This document shows positions 37,318 to 45,998 of a DNA stretch of 64,000 bases, in pieces. The stretch covers positions 5,629-69,628 of the forward strand of contig SZOW01000014.1 in assembly GCA_030263395.1 (NCBI GenBank), given 5' to 3'. A program made the position numbers and the translations under genes. Below the pieces are notes generated by a model, which was not told the origin of the DNA, did no database searches, and was given only the letters and a program-made list of their open reading frames with translations. Positions within the stretch are counted from its first letter, which is position 1, and each line of letters opens with the position of its first letter. Source of the stretch: QUBU01 sp014337915 (GTDB lineage: Bacteria > Pseudomonadota > Gammaproteobacteria > Steroidobacterales > GCA-2729495).

Positions 37318-37557
37318 TCACTCGAGGTTGCCGCGGGCCCTGGGCCGCAGGTCGCGAAAACCGGGGCGCAGCGCCGACAGCTGCGCCGGCGTGAGCTTCG
37401 GGTTCACCAGCGTCACCTTGCCGCCGCCGGCAACCCGGGCGAGGCGCGTCGCCGGCTTGCCGCTGGCCGCTGTTGTCGCCGCGGGCGCGGCTGGTGCCGC
37501 CATCGACACCAGGGCCAGCGAGGCCGCCATCAGGATTGCCAGCATTGCATGTTTCAT
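37318..37557 (-). CDS. Small exported basic protein, unknown function
   Basis: 79 residues. A signal peptide (MLAILMAASLALVSMAAPAA) is followed by a short, basic mature part (VTLVNPKLTPAQLSALRPGF then RDLRPRARG). GGAG stands 9 bp before the chosen ATG. It sits between the VOC-like and luciferase-like genes on the same strand. No domain recognised. Confidence 0.6.
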   Translation of the reverse strand: MKHAMLAILMAASLALVSMAAPAAPAATTAASGKPATRLARVAGGGKVTLVNPKLTPAQLSALRPGFRDLRPRARGNLE

Positions 37558-37599
37558 GGTCGGCTCCGGGCGCGGCGACAACTGCGGCGATGGTAGCAC

Positions 37600-38514
37600 T
37601 CAGCGGGCCGGGGCCGCGCTGGCCGTGGCCTCGAGGACCTCGATCCACTCGCCGGCCGGGCCGATGGTGGCCGCCATCTTCCTGCCGTCATACGGGAACT
37701 CCCAGATCACGGCCGGCTTCCGGCGCCAGCGCGCGGGAATTGCCGCGATGCTGTCGCTGGTGAAGGACACCATGGCCATGCCGCCGGGTAGGGCACCGGC
37801 CGCGCGGCTGCGTGGCCGGGCGCTGTCGGGGTAGTCGTCGAGCTCGACGAGGAAATCCCTGGGCAGGCTGGCAACCGCCAGCGGGAACTTCGTGCCCGCC
37901 GGCAGGCCGTGCGCACGCCCGAGCACGCCAATGGCCCACTGCATGGTCTCGCCCAGCTGCAGGCCCAGCACGTCGTGGTAGAAGGCGCGCAGTTCTTCCA
38001 TGCTGGCGCCGCCCACCACGGTGATGAACACGCGGTCCACCGGGCTGCGCGCCGCGCCCAGGTCGTAGGGCGTCCCGCCAGGGATGATGCGTGTCAGATA
38101 AAGCAGTTCGCTGCCCGGCCCGATCGCCTGCATGGCGCGCGGTGCCTGCTCGCCTGCGCCGAGGTTCGCCGGCGGGCCGACCAGCCGGAAGCCGGCGGCC
38201 GGAACGCTCTGCGCCAGGGCGTCCGGATCCATCACCAGCAGCTCGGTGGCGTTCCAGCCATAGGTCAGCAGCGGCTCCGGTACCACCGTACCCGCCGGCG
38301 CCTCGATGATGCGCAGGAACACGCTGGCACCGCTGGCCGGGCGCATCAGCACATAGGGCTGGCCACGCATGGCGGCGGTATCCCAGGCCTGCGCCAGCTC
38401 ACTGGAAACCTCGCCGCGCACAGCCGTCGTGTAGTGCAGGCCCTGCTGCCAGGCAGGCTCCACCGCCGCGAGGCTGCGCACCACCAGGGTGACGATCGCG
38501 ATGCTCTTCAACAT
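37600..38514 (-). CDS. VOC-superfamily (glyoxalase/dioxygenase-fold) protein with signal-like N-terminus
   Basis: 304 residues. Two VOC-like halves are suggested: the first around LHYTTAVRGEVSSELAQAW and FLRIIEAP, the second from PVDRVFITVVGGASMEELRA through FYHDVLGLQLGETMQWAIG to WEFPYDGRKMAATIGPAGEW. The first residues (IAIVTLVVRSLAAVE) look like a signal peptide. It starts the minus-strand group VOC, small protein, luciferase-like, hydrolase, divergent from the TonB receptor. No function can be assigned beyond the fold. Confidence 0.75.
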   Translation of the reverse strand: MLKSIAIVTLVVRSLAAVEPAWQQGLHYTTAVRGEVSSELAQAWDTAAMRGQPYVLMRPASGASVFLRIIEAPAGTVVPEPLLTYGWNATELLVMDPDALAQSVPAAGFRLVGPPANLGAGEQAPRAMQAIGPGSELLYLTRIIPGGTPYDLGAARSPVDRVFITVVGGASMEELRAFYHDVLGLQLGETMQWAIGVLGRAHGLPAGTKFPLAVASLPRDFLVELDDYPDSARPRSRAAGALPGGMAMVSFTSDSIAAIPARWRRKPAVIWEFPYDGRKMAATIGPAGEWIEVLEATASAAPAR

Positions 38515-38699
38515 GACGCTACCCCCTCGGCTGCATCATAAAACCAAACGAACTGGCAGCGGCAGGAACATGGGTGTATATATTTCGCAACGGCCGGTAT
38601 CCCGGCTTGCTGCCGGGCACGGTTGGATGGGCCGTGGCCAGGGATCGACCAGCGATCACGCGCGGCCCCGTGCGTCGACCAACACAGGGGGAGATCACC

Positions 38700-40976
38700 A
38701 TGCGTGCGTTGTCCTGCGTTCCGCCATGCCTGCGCGGAAAATGCCTGCTGCTGCTCGGTTGCATCGCCGGCCTGGTCCCGGTACTGGCTGCAGCCGAAGA
38801 TACGTCGGGCATTCCCGAGATCATCGTCACCACCCAGCGTCGCGAGGAAAACCTGCAGGCGGTGCCGGTGGCGGTCAGCGCCTTTGACGCCCGCGCGCTG
38901 GAGAACCGCCAGATCACCGACAACCAGGACCTGCAGTCGGTGATCCCCAGCCTGAAAATGACCAACAACATCGCCTCGCCCACCAACCTGTCGCCGTCGC
39001 TGCGCGGCTCGTTGCAGCAGGATGCCTCGATCATCGTCGCCGAATCGCCCTTCGGCATGTACGTCGACGACGTCTACGTCGGGCGCCTCAACGGCAACAA
39101 CATGGCGCTGAACGACGTGGAGCGCATCGAGGTCCTGCGCGGCCCGCAGGGCACGCTCTACGGCCGCAATACGCTGGCGGGCGCCATCAAGTTCATCACC
39201 CGCACCCCCGGCCAGGACTCGAGCTGGTTCGACGCCGCGGTGGGCCTCGGCAACTACGAGCAGAACCTGGTGAAGGCCTCCATCGGTGGTGCCCTCAGCG
39301 ACTCCTGGGCGGGCTCCATTTCCGGCCTGCACAGCTACAAGAAGGGCGAGTTCGAGAACGTCGTCACCCACGAGGAGACCGACGAGCAGAAGAACAACGC
39401 GGTCCGCGGCAAGCTGCGTTTCACCGGCATCGACAACCTGGACGTGGTGCTCTCGGCCTCCTTCATCGAGAGCGAGCACGACTCCCTGCAGCTGGTCAAC
39501 GCCACCACGCCCGGCGTGTCCGATGTCCACCAGTTCACCTCCGACGACCTGGTGCCGACCTACGGCTACTACGAGGTCGCCACGCCGACCAACCCCGCGC
39601 CGCGGCCGCCGCCGATCGCCGGCAAGCCGGAGGGCGAGACGAAGCAGACCATCGCATCGCTGAGCCTGTCCTATGATTTCGACGCCTTCACGCTGCGGTC
39701 GATCACCGGCTACGTGAACACCGATGACTTCTTCAGCACCGACTTCAGCGGCCGGGGCGGCATCACCGGCGCCTCGACCGCGGATGTCGACCAGTGGACC
39801 CAGGAGTTCCAGGTCCTCGGCAAGGCCATGAACGACCGGCTGAACTACCTGTTCGGCCTCTACTACCTCAACGAACAGGGAGACCAGGACTTCGGCTGGG
39901 CGCTCGGCGCCCTCGGGCCGGCGGCTTCCACCAGCCAGATCGACATCGACACTGATTCCTATTCGGTGTTCGGCCAGGTCGACTACCTGATCACCGACGC
40001 CCTGAAAGCCACCGTGGGCGCCCGCTGGGTGCGCGACGAGAAGCAGTTCGACATGGCGTTCCAGGGACTGCTGCCGCCGGTCACGCCGCTGGTGGATGGC
40101 GCGCAGCTGAAGGACGAGTGGTCGGAGTTCACGCCGCGCTTCGCGCTGGACTACACGTTCGAGCCCTTCGGCGAGGTCGACAGCCTCATGGCCTACGTCT
40201 CCGCCGCGCGGGGCTTCAAGTCCGGTGGCTACAACGGCATCGCGATCACCAACGCCAGCGTCGCCAAACAGAGCTACGGACCGGAGGAGAACTGGACCTA
40301 CGAGGGCGGCATGAAGCTCGATGCACTCGACCGGCGGGTGCGCCTCAACATGGCGTACTTCTGGGCGGACATCGACGACCTGACCGCCAATGCCACGGTA
40401 GGCCTGTCGTTCCCCGTGGACAACGTCGGCGATGCCGAGGTACATGGCCTGGAGCTCGACCTGACCATGGCGCCCACCGAGAACCTGACGGTGTACTGGA
40501 ACGCGGTGTTCCAGCACGGCTCCTACGGCACGCTGGACCCGCAGGCCGCACCCTCGCAGGCCGTCTACAAGTTCCAGGTGCATCCGCGGGTACCGCAGGT
40601 GCCGAGCTTCGCCTACACCCTCGGCTTCGACTACGGCGTGCCGCTGGACTTCGGCCTCTCCGGCACCCGCTTCCGCATCGGCATGGACTGGTTCAACACC
40701 GATGACTACATCACCAGCGCCACCAACGACTTCAGGGCCAAGGAGTACGACCGGCTCAATGGCTACCTGGCACTGGACATCGACGAGCACTGGAGCGTGC
40801 GCCTCGACGTGAAGAACATCGCCGACTCCGAGGAGATCACTTCCGGCAGCCGCAAGACCACCTTCGCGCGCCTGCCCGATGGCACGATCATCGCGCCGCC
40901 CGGCGGTGGCGGCCTCGGTGGCTTCATCACCATGCCGCCACGCGAGTGGATGTTGCAGGTCAGCTACAGGATGTAA
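38700..40976 (+). CDS. TonB-dependent outer-membrane receptor
   Basis: 758 residues. Signal peptide (KCLLLLGCIAGLVPVLAAAE), then the TonB box region PEIIVTTQRREENLQAVPVA, a plug domain with VERIEVLRGPQGTLYGRNTL and AGAIKFITRTP, and a 22-strand-type barrel ending LQVSYRM. This subfamily is abundant in bacteria that take up sterols, aromatics or plant compounds rather than siderophores, but the ligand is not readable. GGGGGAG stands before the ATG. The 185-bp upstream region is divergent with the VOC-like gene and AT-richer, with a TGTATATATT stretch near 38574 that could hold promoters. Confidence 0.93.
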   Translation: MRALSCVPPCLRGKCLLLLGCIAGLVPVLAAAEDTSGIPEIIVTTQRREENLQAVPVAVSAFDARALENRQITDNQDLQSVIPSLKMTNNIASPTNLSPSLRGSLQQDASIIVAESPFGMYVDDVYVGRLNGNNMALNDVERIEVLRGPQGTLYGRNTLAGAIKFITRTPGQDSSWFDAAVGLGNYEQNLVKASIGGALSDSWAGSISGLHSYKKGEFENVVTHEETDEQKNNAVRGKLRFTGIDNLDVVLSASFIESEHDSLQLVNATTPGVSDVHQFTSDDLVPTYGYYEVATPTNPAPRPPPIAGKPEGETKQTIASLSLSYDFDAFTLRSITGYVNTDDFFSTDFSGRGGITGASTADVDQWTQEFQVLGKAMNDRLNYLFGLYYLNEQGDQDFGWALGALGPAASTSQIDIDTDSYSVFGQVDYLITDALKATVGARWVRDEKQFDMAFQGLLPPVTPLVDGAQLKDEWSEFTPRFALDYTFEPFGEVDSLMAYVSAARGFKSGGYNGIAITNASVAKQSYGPEENWTYEGGMKLDALDRRVRLNMAYFWADIDDLTANATVGLSFPVDNVGDAEVHGLELDLTMAPTENLTVYWNAVFQHGSYGTLDPQAAPSQAVYKFQVHPRVPQVPSFAYTLGFDYGVPLDFGLSGTRFRIGMDWFNTDDYITSATNDFRAKEYDRLNGYLALDIDEHWSVRLDVKNIADSEEITSGSRKTTFARLPDGTIIAPPGGGGLGGFITMPPREWMLQVSYRM

Positions 40977-41020
40977 CGGATGCGGCTGGTGCCGGAACCG
41001 CGCCCGGGCAGCCGCCCGGC

Positions 41021-41860
41021 CTACTCCGGCACCAGCCAGCCCGCCGTCCAGCGGCCGCGGCCCTGCGGCGACAGGCTGCGCCATAGCCAGGGCGCCAGCG
41101 CGGCGATCCCGGCATCGACCCCCCAGGGCAGGTTCACGGCCAGCAGGCCGGAGCCGCGCAGGCCTTCGTGGCCCTCGCCCTCCACCTCGATCGCAACCTG
41201 GTAGATGCGCCGCAACCCGAGCGCCGTGACGCGGGCAGGAAGGCGCGCGCCCGGGCGATCGCGCAGCAGCGGGTACCAGAGCAGGTAGACCCCGGTCGGC
41301 CAGCGCCGGTGGCAGGCCTCGAGCAGGCCGACGACACGACGGTAGTCGTCCTTCAGCTCGTAGGATGGGTCGATGAGCACCAGGCCGCGACGCTCGGGCG
41401 GCGGCAGCAGCGCCGGCAGGCCCTCGAAGCAGTCGCGCTCGTGCAGGTGCACCTGCGGGTCCTGGCCGAACAGCCGCCGCAGCGCCGTGAGCGCCTGCGG
41501 GTGCAGTTCCATGAGCACCAGGTGATCGGCGGGGCGCAGCAGCGAACGCGCCAGCCAGGGTGAGCCCGGGTAGCGGCGCAGGGCACCGCCAGCATTGCAG
41601 GCATGCACGGCGTCGAGGTAGGGCGCCAGCGTCGGCGGGGCGTCGGCCGCGGCCAGCACCCGGGCGATGCCGTCGCGGTACTCGGCGTGGCGGCGGGCCT
41701 CGCGGCCGCCGAGGTCGTAGAGGCCGGAGCCGGCATGGGCGTCGAACACCCGCAGCGGCTTGTCCTTGCGCAACAGGGCGGCCAGGACCAGTGCCAGGAC
41801 GCTGTGCTTGAGCACATCGGCATGGTTGCCGGCATGGTATTCGTGCTGGTAGCTGAGCAT
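41021..41860 (-). CDS. rlmJ: 23S rRNA (adenine(2030)-N(6))-methyltransferase RlmJ
   Basis: 279 residues. The family opening MLSYQHEYHAGNHADVLKH is exact, followed by FDAHAGSGLYDL (SAM motif) and catalytic LIDPSYELKDDY. Typical RlmJ has DPPYE; here the first Pro is followed by Ser, which is seen in some relatives. Start chosen at the family N-terminus. It modifies A2030 of 23S rRNA and is divergent from the yebC-like gene. Confidence 0.95.
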   Translation of the reverse strand: MLSYQHEYHAGNHADVLKHSVLALVLAALLRKDKPLRVFDAHAGSGLYDLGGREARRHAEYRDGIARVLAAADAPPTLAPYLDAVHACNAGGALRRYPGSPWLARSLLRPADHLVLMELHPQALTALRRLFGQDPQVHLHERDCFEGLPALLPPPERRGLVLIDPSYELKDDYRRVVGLLEACHRRWPTGVYLLWYPLLRDRPGARLPARVTALGLRRIYQVAIEVEGEGHEGLRGSGLLAVNLPWGVDAGIAALAPWLWRSLSPQGRGRWTAGWLVPE

Positions 41861-41955
41861 GGTGGCGCGCAGGTTAGCAGCATGCGGGCGCCAAAACGGA
41901 ATTCGGGGATAATACCGGCCCGCCAGGCATCGGCCGGGCACTGCCGGGGACCGCG

Positions 41956-42678
41956 ATGGGACGCATATTCGAAGTACGCAAGCACACCATGTTCGCGCGC
42001 TGGAACCGCATGGCGAAGCAGTTCACGCGCATCAACAAGGACATCACCATCGCGGTGAAGGCCGGCGGCACGGACCCGGCGAACAACCCGGCGCTCAGGC
42101 GCGTGATCCAGAACGCCCGCGCCATCAACATGCCGAAGGACAAGGTCGAGGCCGCCATCAAGCGCGCCGCGGGCAAGGACGTCGCCAACTACGAGGTGGC
42201 CATGTACGAGGGCTACGGCCCGCACGGCGTGGCCATCCTGGTGGAGACCGCCACCGACAATCCCACCCGCACCGTCGGCAACGTGCGCAACATCTTCAAC
42301 AAGAACGGCGGCAACCTCGCCAGCAGCGGCAGCGTCAGCTTCATGTTCCGGCGCATGGGCGTGTTCCGCCTGAACCCCGAGGGCATCGACCAGGACGACC
42401 TCGAGCTGTACCTGATCGACCACGGCCTGGAGGAAATGGGCGAGAGCACCGGCGAGAAGGGCGAGCCGCAGCTGGTCATCCGCTGCCTGTTCCCGGAGTT
42501 CGGCCACCTGCAGAAGGCGCTGGAGGATCGCGGTATCACCCCGGTGTCGGCCGAGCAGGAATACGTCTGTACCAGCGCCACCGAACTGCCCGAGGACCAG
42601 GCGAAGGAAGTGCTGGAGCTCATCGACAAGCTCGAGCAGGACGACGACGTGCAGAACGTCTACCACACCCTGGCCTGA
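41956..42678 (+). CDS. YebC/PmpR-family protein
   Basis: 240 residues. The YebC fold is clear: AGGTDPANNPALRRVIQNAR, AINMPKDKVEAAIKRA, YEGYGPHGVAILVETATDNP and NKNGGNLASSGSVSFMF. The N-terminus (MGRIFEVRKHTMFARWNRMA) is of the shorter variant with no KWANIQHRK motif. Family members are described as regulators and as helpers of ribosomes on proline-rich stretches. No ruvC is downstream, unlike the classic yebC locus. Confidence 0.93.
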   Translation: MGRIFEVRKHTMFARWNRMAKQFTRINKDITIAVKAGGTDPANNPALRRVIQNARAINMPKDKVEAAIKRAAGKDVANYEVAMYEGYGPHGVAILVETATDNPTRTVGNVRNIFNKNGGNLASSGSVSFMFRRMGVFRLNPEGIDQDDLELYLIDHGLEEMGESTGEKGEPQLVIRCLFPEFGHLQKALEDRGITPVSAEQEYVCTSATELPEDQAKEVLELIDKLEQDDDVQNVYHTLA

Positions 42679-42683
42679 GGCCA

Positions 42684-42693
42684 GGGGGGGGGG
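42684..42693 (+). repeat. Run of ten G
   Basis: A G10 homopolymer lies 6 bp after the yebC-like stop codon, in the 176-bp gap before the Rieske oxygenase gene. It may be prone to slippage or to assembly error. It is outside any coding sequence. Confidence 0.85.
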
Positions 42694-42854
42694 AAGTCGG
42701 CATTGCGCCCGCAGGCTGCGGCAAGCCGCCGCAGCCTGTGCTCCGTTGCGATGGGTGGCGTCCTGACGGTGGACATATTCCCGGCTGGCGCTGGCCCTGC
42801 GGCCCCGCATGGGCCGATAATTGCCGCCCTCGCCATTCCGGCTGGAGCGCCGCC

Positions 42855-43991
42855 ATGTACATCAACTTCTGGTACCCCATCGCCCGCAGCACCGAAGTGA
42901 CGGCCGAGAAGCCGCTGAAGGTGACGCTGCTGACCCTGCCCTTCGTCGCCTTCCGCGACCAGTCGGGCCAGGCCCACGTGCTGGCGGATACCTGCGTGCA
43001 CCGCGGCGGCTCGCTCGGCGCGGGACTGGTGAAGAACGACTGCGTGGTCTGTCCGTACCACGGCTGGGAATTTTCCGGCGACGGCAAGTGCCAGCGCATC
43101 CCCTCGCTCGGCAACGATGCCAGGCTGCCGGCACGCGCCAAGGTGGACAGCTACCCGGTGCAGGAAAAATACGGCATCGTCTTCGCCTTCCTCGGCGACC
43201 TGCCGGAAGCCGAGCGTCCGCCGCTCTACGACATCGAGGAGTACGGCCAGGGAACCTGGAAGAGCCAGCTGTACGTGCTCGACGTCAAGGCCTACTACGA
43301 GCGCTCGATGGAGAACGGGCTGGACCCGATTCACAACGAGTTCGTGCACCCGCTGCAGGGCGCGCCCATGATGTCGCCCGAGCGCCAGCGCCAGCCGGTG
43401 CCGGTGGAGGACATTCCCTGGGGCAGCAAATTCTACGTGCCCTTTGGCGACAAGCTCATCCCGGATACCGACCTCTCGCGCATCAAGACCGGCGAGCGCC
43501 TCGGCGCTGCGGGCTCCTGGCACCAGGGCCCGAACCAGCTGGTGACCTGGATCGACCTGACCGCCACCAATTCCTTCCACCAGTACCTGTTCGAGGCGCC
43601 GGTGGACGAAGGCAGCACGCGCATCTTCTTCGTCAACATGCGCAACTGGCTCACCGAGGACAAGCACGACCAGCGCATGGAAGACGTGACGCTGCGGATC
43701 GTGCACGAGGACATCCGCATCCTCGAGGCGCTCAACCCGGTGCGCACGCCGGACACCAACACCAGGGAAGTCCTGGTGCCGGGCGACTACGCCCTGGTGC
43801 GCTACCGCGAGTGGCTGAAGAAGTGGGATGCCATGGGCTGGCGCATCGACATGAAGGCCCTGCGGGCGAAGCAGGGTGACGTCGCCATGACCATCCCCTG
43901 CCCGGCGCGCCGCGAGTCCGGCAACTGGGTGCTCGACACCGTACCGCTGCTGCCGGCGGCTACGGCTGCCGGCGCCGAACGCCGCGCCTGA
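42855..43991 (+). CDS. Rieske [2Fe-2S] non-haem iron oxygenase, alpha-subunit type
   Basis: 378 residues. The Rieske centre has CVHRGGSLG (about 46) and CPYHGWEF (about 65). The mononuclear iron site is in ENGLDPIHNEFVHPLQG (about 153-169), matching D-x2-H-x4-H. The C-terminal part resembles single-component oxygenases of the VanA/PrnD/KshA group, which demethylate or hydroxylate aromatics and sterols with a separate reductase. No reductase gene is adjacent. The ATG at 42855 opens the family sequence MYINFWYPIARS. Confidence 0.9.
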   Translation: MYINFWYPIARSTEVTAEKPLKVTLLTLPFVAFRDQSGQAHVLADTCVHRGGSLGAGLVKNDCVVCPYHGWEFSGDGKCQRIPSLGNDARLPARAKVDSYPVQEKYGIVFAFLGDLPEAERPPLYDIEEYGQGTWKSQLYVLDVKAYYERSMENGLDPIHNEFVHPLQGAPMMSPERQRQPVPVEDIPWGSKFYVPFGDKLIPDTDLSRIKTGERLGAAGSWHQGPNQLVTWIDLTATNSFHQYLFEAPVDEGSTRIFFVNMRNWLTEDKHDQRMEDVTLRIVHEDIRILEALNPVRTPDTNTREVLVPGDYALVRYREWLKKWDAMGWRIDMKALRAKQGDVAMTIPCPARRESGNWVLDTVPLLPAATAAGAERRA

Positions 43992-44001
43992 GCGGCGGCG
44001 C

Positions 44002-44733
44002 TCAGGGCCGGTCGAGGTTCGCGGTGAAGAAGCGCGCGCTGCGCTCGTCCGCGAAATCGATCTGCCGGTCGGCGCTGGTGCTGCCCGGGTTGTCGAAGAG
44101 CTGGTGGGAGTAGAGCGCGAACCCCTGGTGGTTGCCGCCCGGCAGGGTGAGGTAGCGCACAGTGGGCGGCAGCTTCTCCTGGACGGCCGCGAAACGCTCC
44201 GGCGTCAGCAACCCGTCGCGTTCGCCGCGGATGAACAGCACTGGCAGTTTCAGGTCACGGTAGTCGGCCGGCAGGTCGCTGCCCCAGAGCGCGAGCGCCC
44301 GGATCGGCGGCGCATGGCGCCTGATCAGTTCGAGCGCCGCGAATCCGCCCATGGAATGACCGATCGCCACCCAGTCGGCGACGCCGAAACTGGCCATGCG
44401 GGCCGCCGCGGCATCGACCGCGTTGATGGGCAGGCGCAGCGCACCGGCCGGCAGGTACACGGTGTAGCCAAGCGCGGCAAAATAGGCGGCGCTCTTCGCG
44501 TAGGCGAGCGGCTCGATCAGTGCGCCGTGCAGAATCAGCAGCCCGTGGCCGTTGGGCCGCGCCGGCGTGAAGACCAGCGCGCCATCGTCCTCCGTGGCGG
44601 CGGTATAGCCCTCGCCCTGCAGGTAGCCGCTGGCCTCGGGCAGCGGCCGGCCTTCGATCTGGTAGAGGGCCACGACTCCGGCCACCGCCAGCAGCAGCAG
44701 GACGACGATGGCGATCCCGATTTTCTTCAGCAT
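44002..44733 (-). CDS. Membrane-anchored alpha/beta hydrolase
   Basis: 243 residues. An N-terminal anchor (IGIAIVVLLLLAVAGVVALY) precedes a chlorophyllase/dienelactone-hydrolase-like core: GLLILHGALIEPLAYAKSAA, nucleophile elbow AIGHSMGGFAALEL, the Asp of VLFIRGERDGLLTP and His in LPGGNHQGFALY. It lies 23 bp downstream of an intrinsic terminator that separates it from the tiny ORF upstream. Start chosen at the anchor; the longer frame begins in the terminator. Confidence 0.87.
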   Translation of the reverse strand: MLKKIGIAIVVLLLLAVAGVVALYQIEGRPLPEASGYLQGEGYTAATEDDGALVFTPARPNGHGLLILHGALIEPLAYAKSAAYFAALGYTVYLPAGALRLPINAVDAAAARMASFGVADWVAIGHSMGGFAALELIRRHAPPIRALALWGSDLPADYRDLKLPVLFIRGERDGLLTPERFAAVQEKLPPTVRYLTLPGGNHQGFALYSHQLFDNPGSTSADRQIDFADERSARFFTANLDRP

Positions 44734-44755
44734 CTGGACATCCCCCCGGGGACAC

Positions 44756-44786
44756 AAAAAGAAAGGCCGCATTGCTGCGGCCTTTC
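44756..44786 (-). terminator. Rho-independent terminator of the tiny peptide gene
   Basis: A perfect 11-bp stem (GAAAGGCCGCA with its complement) and 4-base loop are followed, on the minus strand, by TTTTTGTG. This is a textbook intrinsic terminator for transcription coming from 44.9 kb toward lower coordinates. Confidence 0.9.
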
Positions 44787-44836
44787 AGTGAGATCGGGTG
44801 TCCCCAACCCCTGGATCGGTATCTCGATCCGCGCGC

Positions 44837-44917
44837 TCAGACCGCCACCGAAGGCAGCTCCGCTGTCCGGCCGAGACGCGAGGGTAGCAGCGACACCGTC
44901 GAAATCTCACTAGACAT
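44837..44917 (-). CDS. 26-residue peptide gene with full-length Shine-Dalgarno
   Basis: On the minus strand AAGGAGGTGATCC, complementary to the 3' end of 16S rRNA over 13 bases, stands just before an ATG. The frame runs 26 codons and stops with TGA; the peptide begins MSSEISTVSLLP and ends AELPSVAV. It has one short hydrophobic patch, two Arg in the middle (SRLGRTAE), and no Cys, so it is neither a typical leader nor a typical membrane toxin. A promoter-like pair lies upstream and an intrinsic terminator 51 bp after the stop, giving a self-contained transcript of about 190 bases. No family was recognised; a small protein, modified-peptide precursor or regulatory leader are all possible. Confidence 0.6.
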   Translation of the reverse strand: MSSEISTVSLLPSRLGRTAELPSVAV

Positions 44918-44952
44918 TGGATCACCTCCTTTTCGCCGTTGGACGAGGCCCG

Positions 44953-44982
44953 AGTATTGGGGACAGCCGCGGCAAATTGCAA
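44953..44982 (-). promoter_or_regulatory. Candidate sigma-70 promoter of the tiny peptide gene
   Basis: Read on the minus strand, TTGCAA (44982-44977) and AATACT (44958-44953) are spaced 18 bp, each matching 4 of 6 consensus positions. The predicted start site would leave a leader of about 29 bases before the ATG. Confidence 0.45.
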
Positions 44983-45014
44983 GCTGCACGCGTCACAGTC
45001 TCCCGCCCCGCCAC

Positions 45015-45998
45015 CTAGCGGTAACGCTGGCGTTTGCAGAGCGTCACATTGCACTGGTCACAGCGCGGGGCGCCGGCGATGCAGACCCTGGCATGCGCCT
45101 CGCTGGCGAAGGCCGTCAGCAGGCTGGCGGCTGCATCGGCATCGACGCCCGCCTGCCGCGCCCAGGCTTCGAGCAGGCCGGCCGCTGCCTCCGGTGCCGG
45201 CACGCGATGGCAGATGCCGAGCCGGCCCGGTCCCAGCACTCGCGCGAGATGCGCCGGCGCCAGCGGCGGTGCGAGCCGCGCGCCGCCCGGCTTCGCCAGC
45301 GCCGCCTGCAGGTCGAAGCCATGCCGCTGCAGCGTCGAGCGCAGCTGCCCCAGCAACTCCTGCGGCCGGAACTGCGCCTGGTTGCGACGGAACCAGTAGC
45401 TCGCCTGGGTCATGCCGCCGCCGACCACGTCGGGCAGGTCCTCGAACTCCTCGCAGGCGAAGTAGCGCTCCTGCAGGTCCGGTGCGAGGAATGCATTGAT
45501 GGATTCGCGGTCCACGCGGCGCGGGCCCATGCGGCCGTTGGCCTGGCCGGGCACCCGCGGGTGCCAGTGCAGCAGCACGAAATCGCCATCATCGGCCAGC
45601 GCCTGCAGCAGGCAGGCCCGGTAGGCCGGATGGCGTACCGGGTCCATGTTGTGCAGCAGGCCGTGGTCGAGCACCAGGTCGTAGCGCCCGTCCGGCTGCC
45701 ACTCCGTGATGTCCGCCTCCACCGGCCGCAGGCTGAGGCCCTTTTCGGCAGCGCGCCGCTGCGTGTACTCCAGTGCCCGCGGCATGAAGTCCAGCGCCGT
45801 GACATCCCAGCCCATCTGGGCGAGGAACAGCGAATCGGTGCCGGCGCCGCAGCCGATGTCCAGCGCGCGCCCCGGCGGACGCCGGCGACAGATCTCGGCG
45901 AGGAACAGCGTCGGCTCCTCGTGCGCCCAGGGCAGATCCTGCCAGGTCTTTGCCCAGTCGTAGGTGGCGCGGAAGGTCTGCTTTTCGTGGCTGCTCAT
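45015..45998 (-). CDS. SAM-dependent methyltransferase with C-terminal four-cysteine motif
   Basis: 327 residues. The N-terminal 200 residues are a class I methyltransferase: TWQDLPWAHEEPTLFLAE, motif I ALDIGCGAGTDSLFLAQMG, VTALDFMPRALEY and YDLVLDHGLLHNM. The C-terminal end has CIAGAPRCDQCNVTLC, four Cys spaced 6-2-4, very like the iron-sulfur loop of endonuclease III (spacing 6-2-5, ARxPRCxxC). The typical glycosylase helix-hairpin-helix was not found, so this may be an independent cluster or zinc site. The start overlaps the acyltransferase stop by 4 bp. Confidence 0.82.
   Translation of the reverse strand: MSSHEKQTFRATYDWAKTWQDLPWAHEEPTLFLAEICRRRPPGRALDIGCGAGTDSLFLAQMGWDVTALDFMPRALEYTQRRAAEKGLSLRPVEADITEWQPDGRYDLVLDHGLLHNMDPVRHPAYRACLLQALADDGDFVLLHWHPRVPGQANGRMGPRRVDRESINAFLAPDLQERYFACEEFEDLPDVVGGGMTQASYWFRRNQAQFRPQELLGQLRSTLQRHGFDLQAALAKPGGARLAPPLAPAHLARVLGPGRLGICHRVPAPEAAAGLLEAWARQAGVDADAAASLLTAFASEAHARVCIAGAPRCDQCNVTLCKRQRYR

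Noticed and set aside
38508..41084. 858-codon open frame opposite the TonB-dependent receptor
   Set aside because: The receptor on the other strand has signal peptide, TonB box, plug and barrel motifs; the antisense frame has none.
44917..44935. Plus-strand sequence identical to the 3' end of 16S rRNA (GGATCACCTCCTTT)
   Set aside because: No rRNA sequence precedes it; it is the complement of an extended Shine-Dalgarno in front of the minus-strand 26-codon frame.
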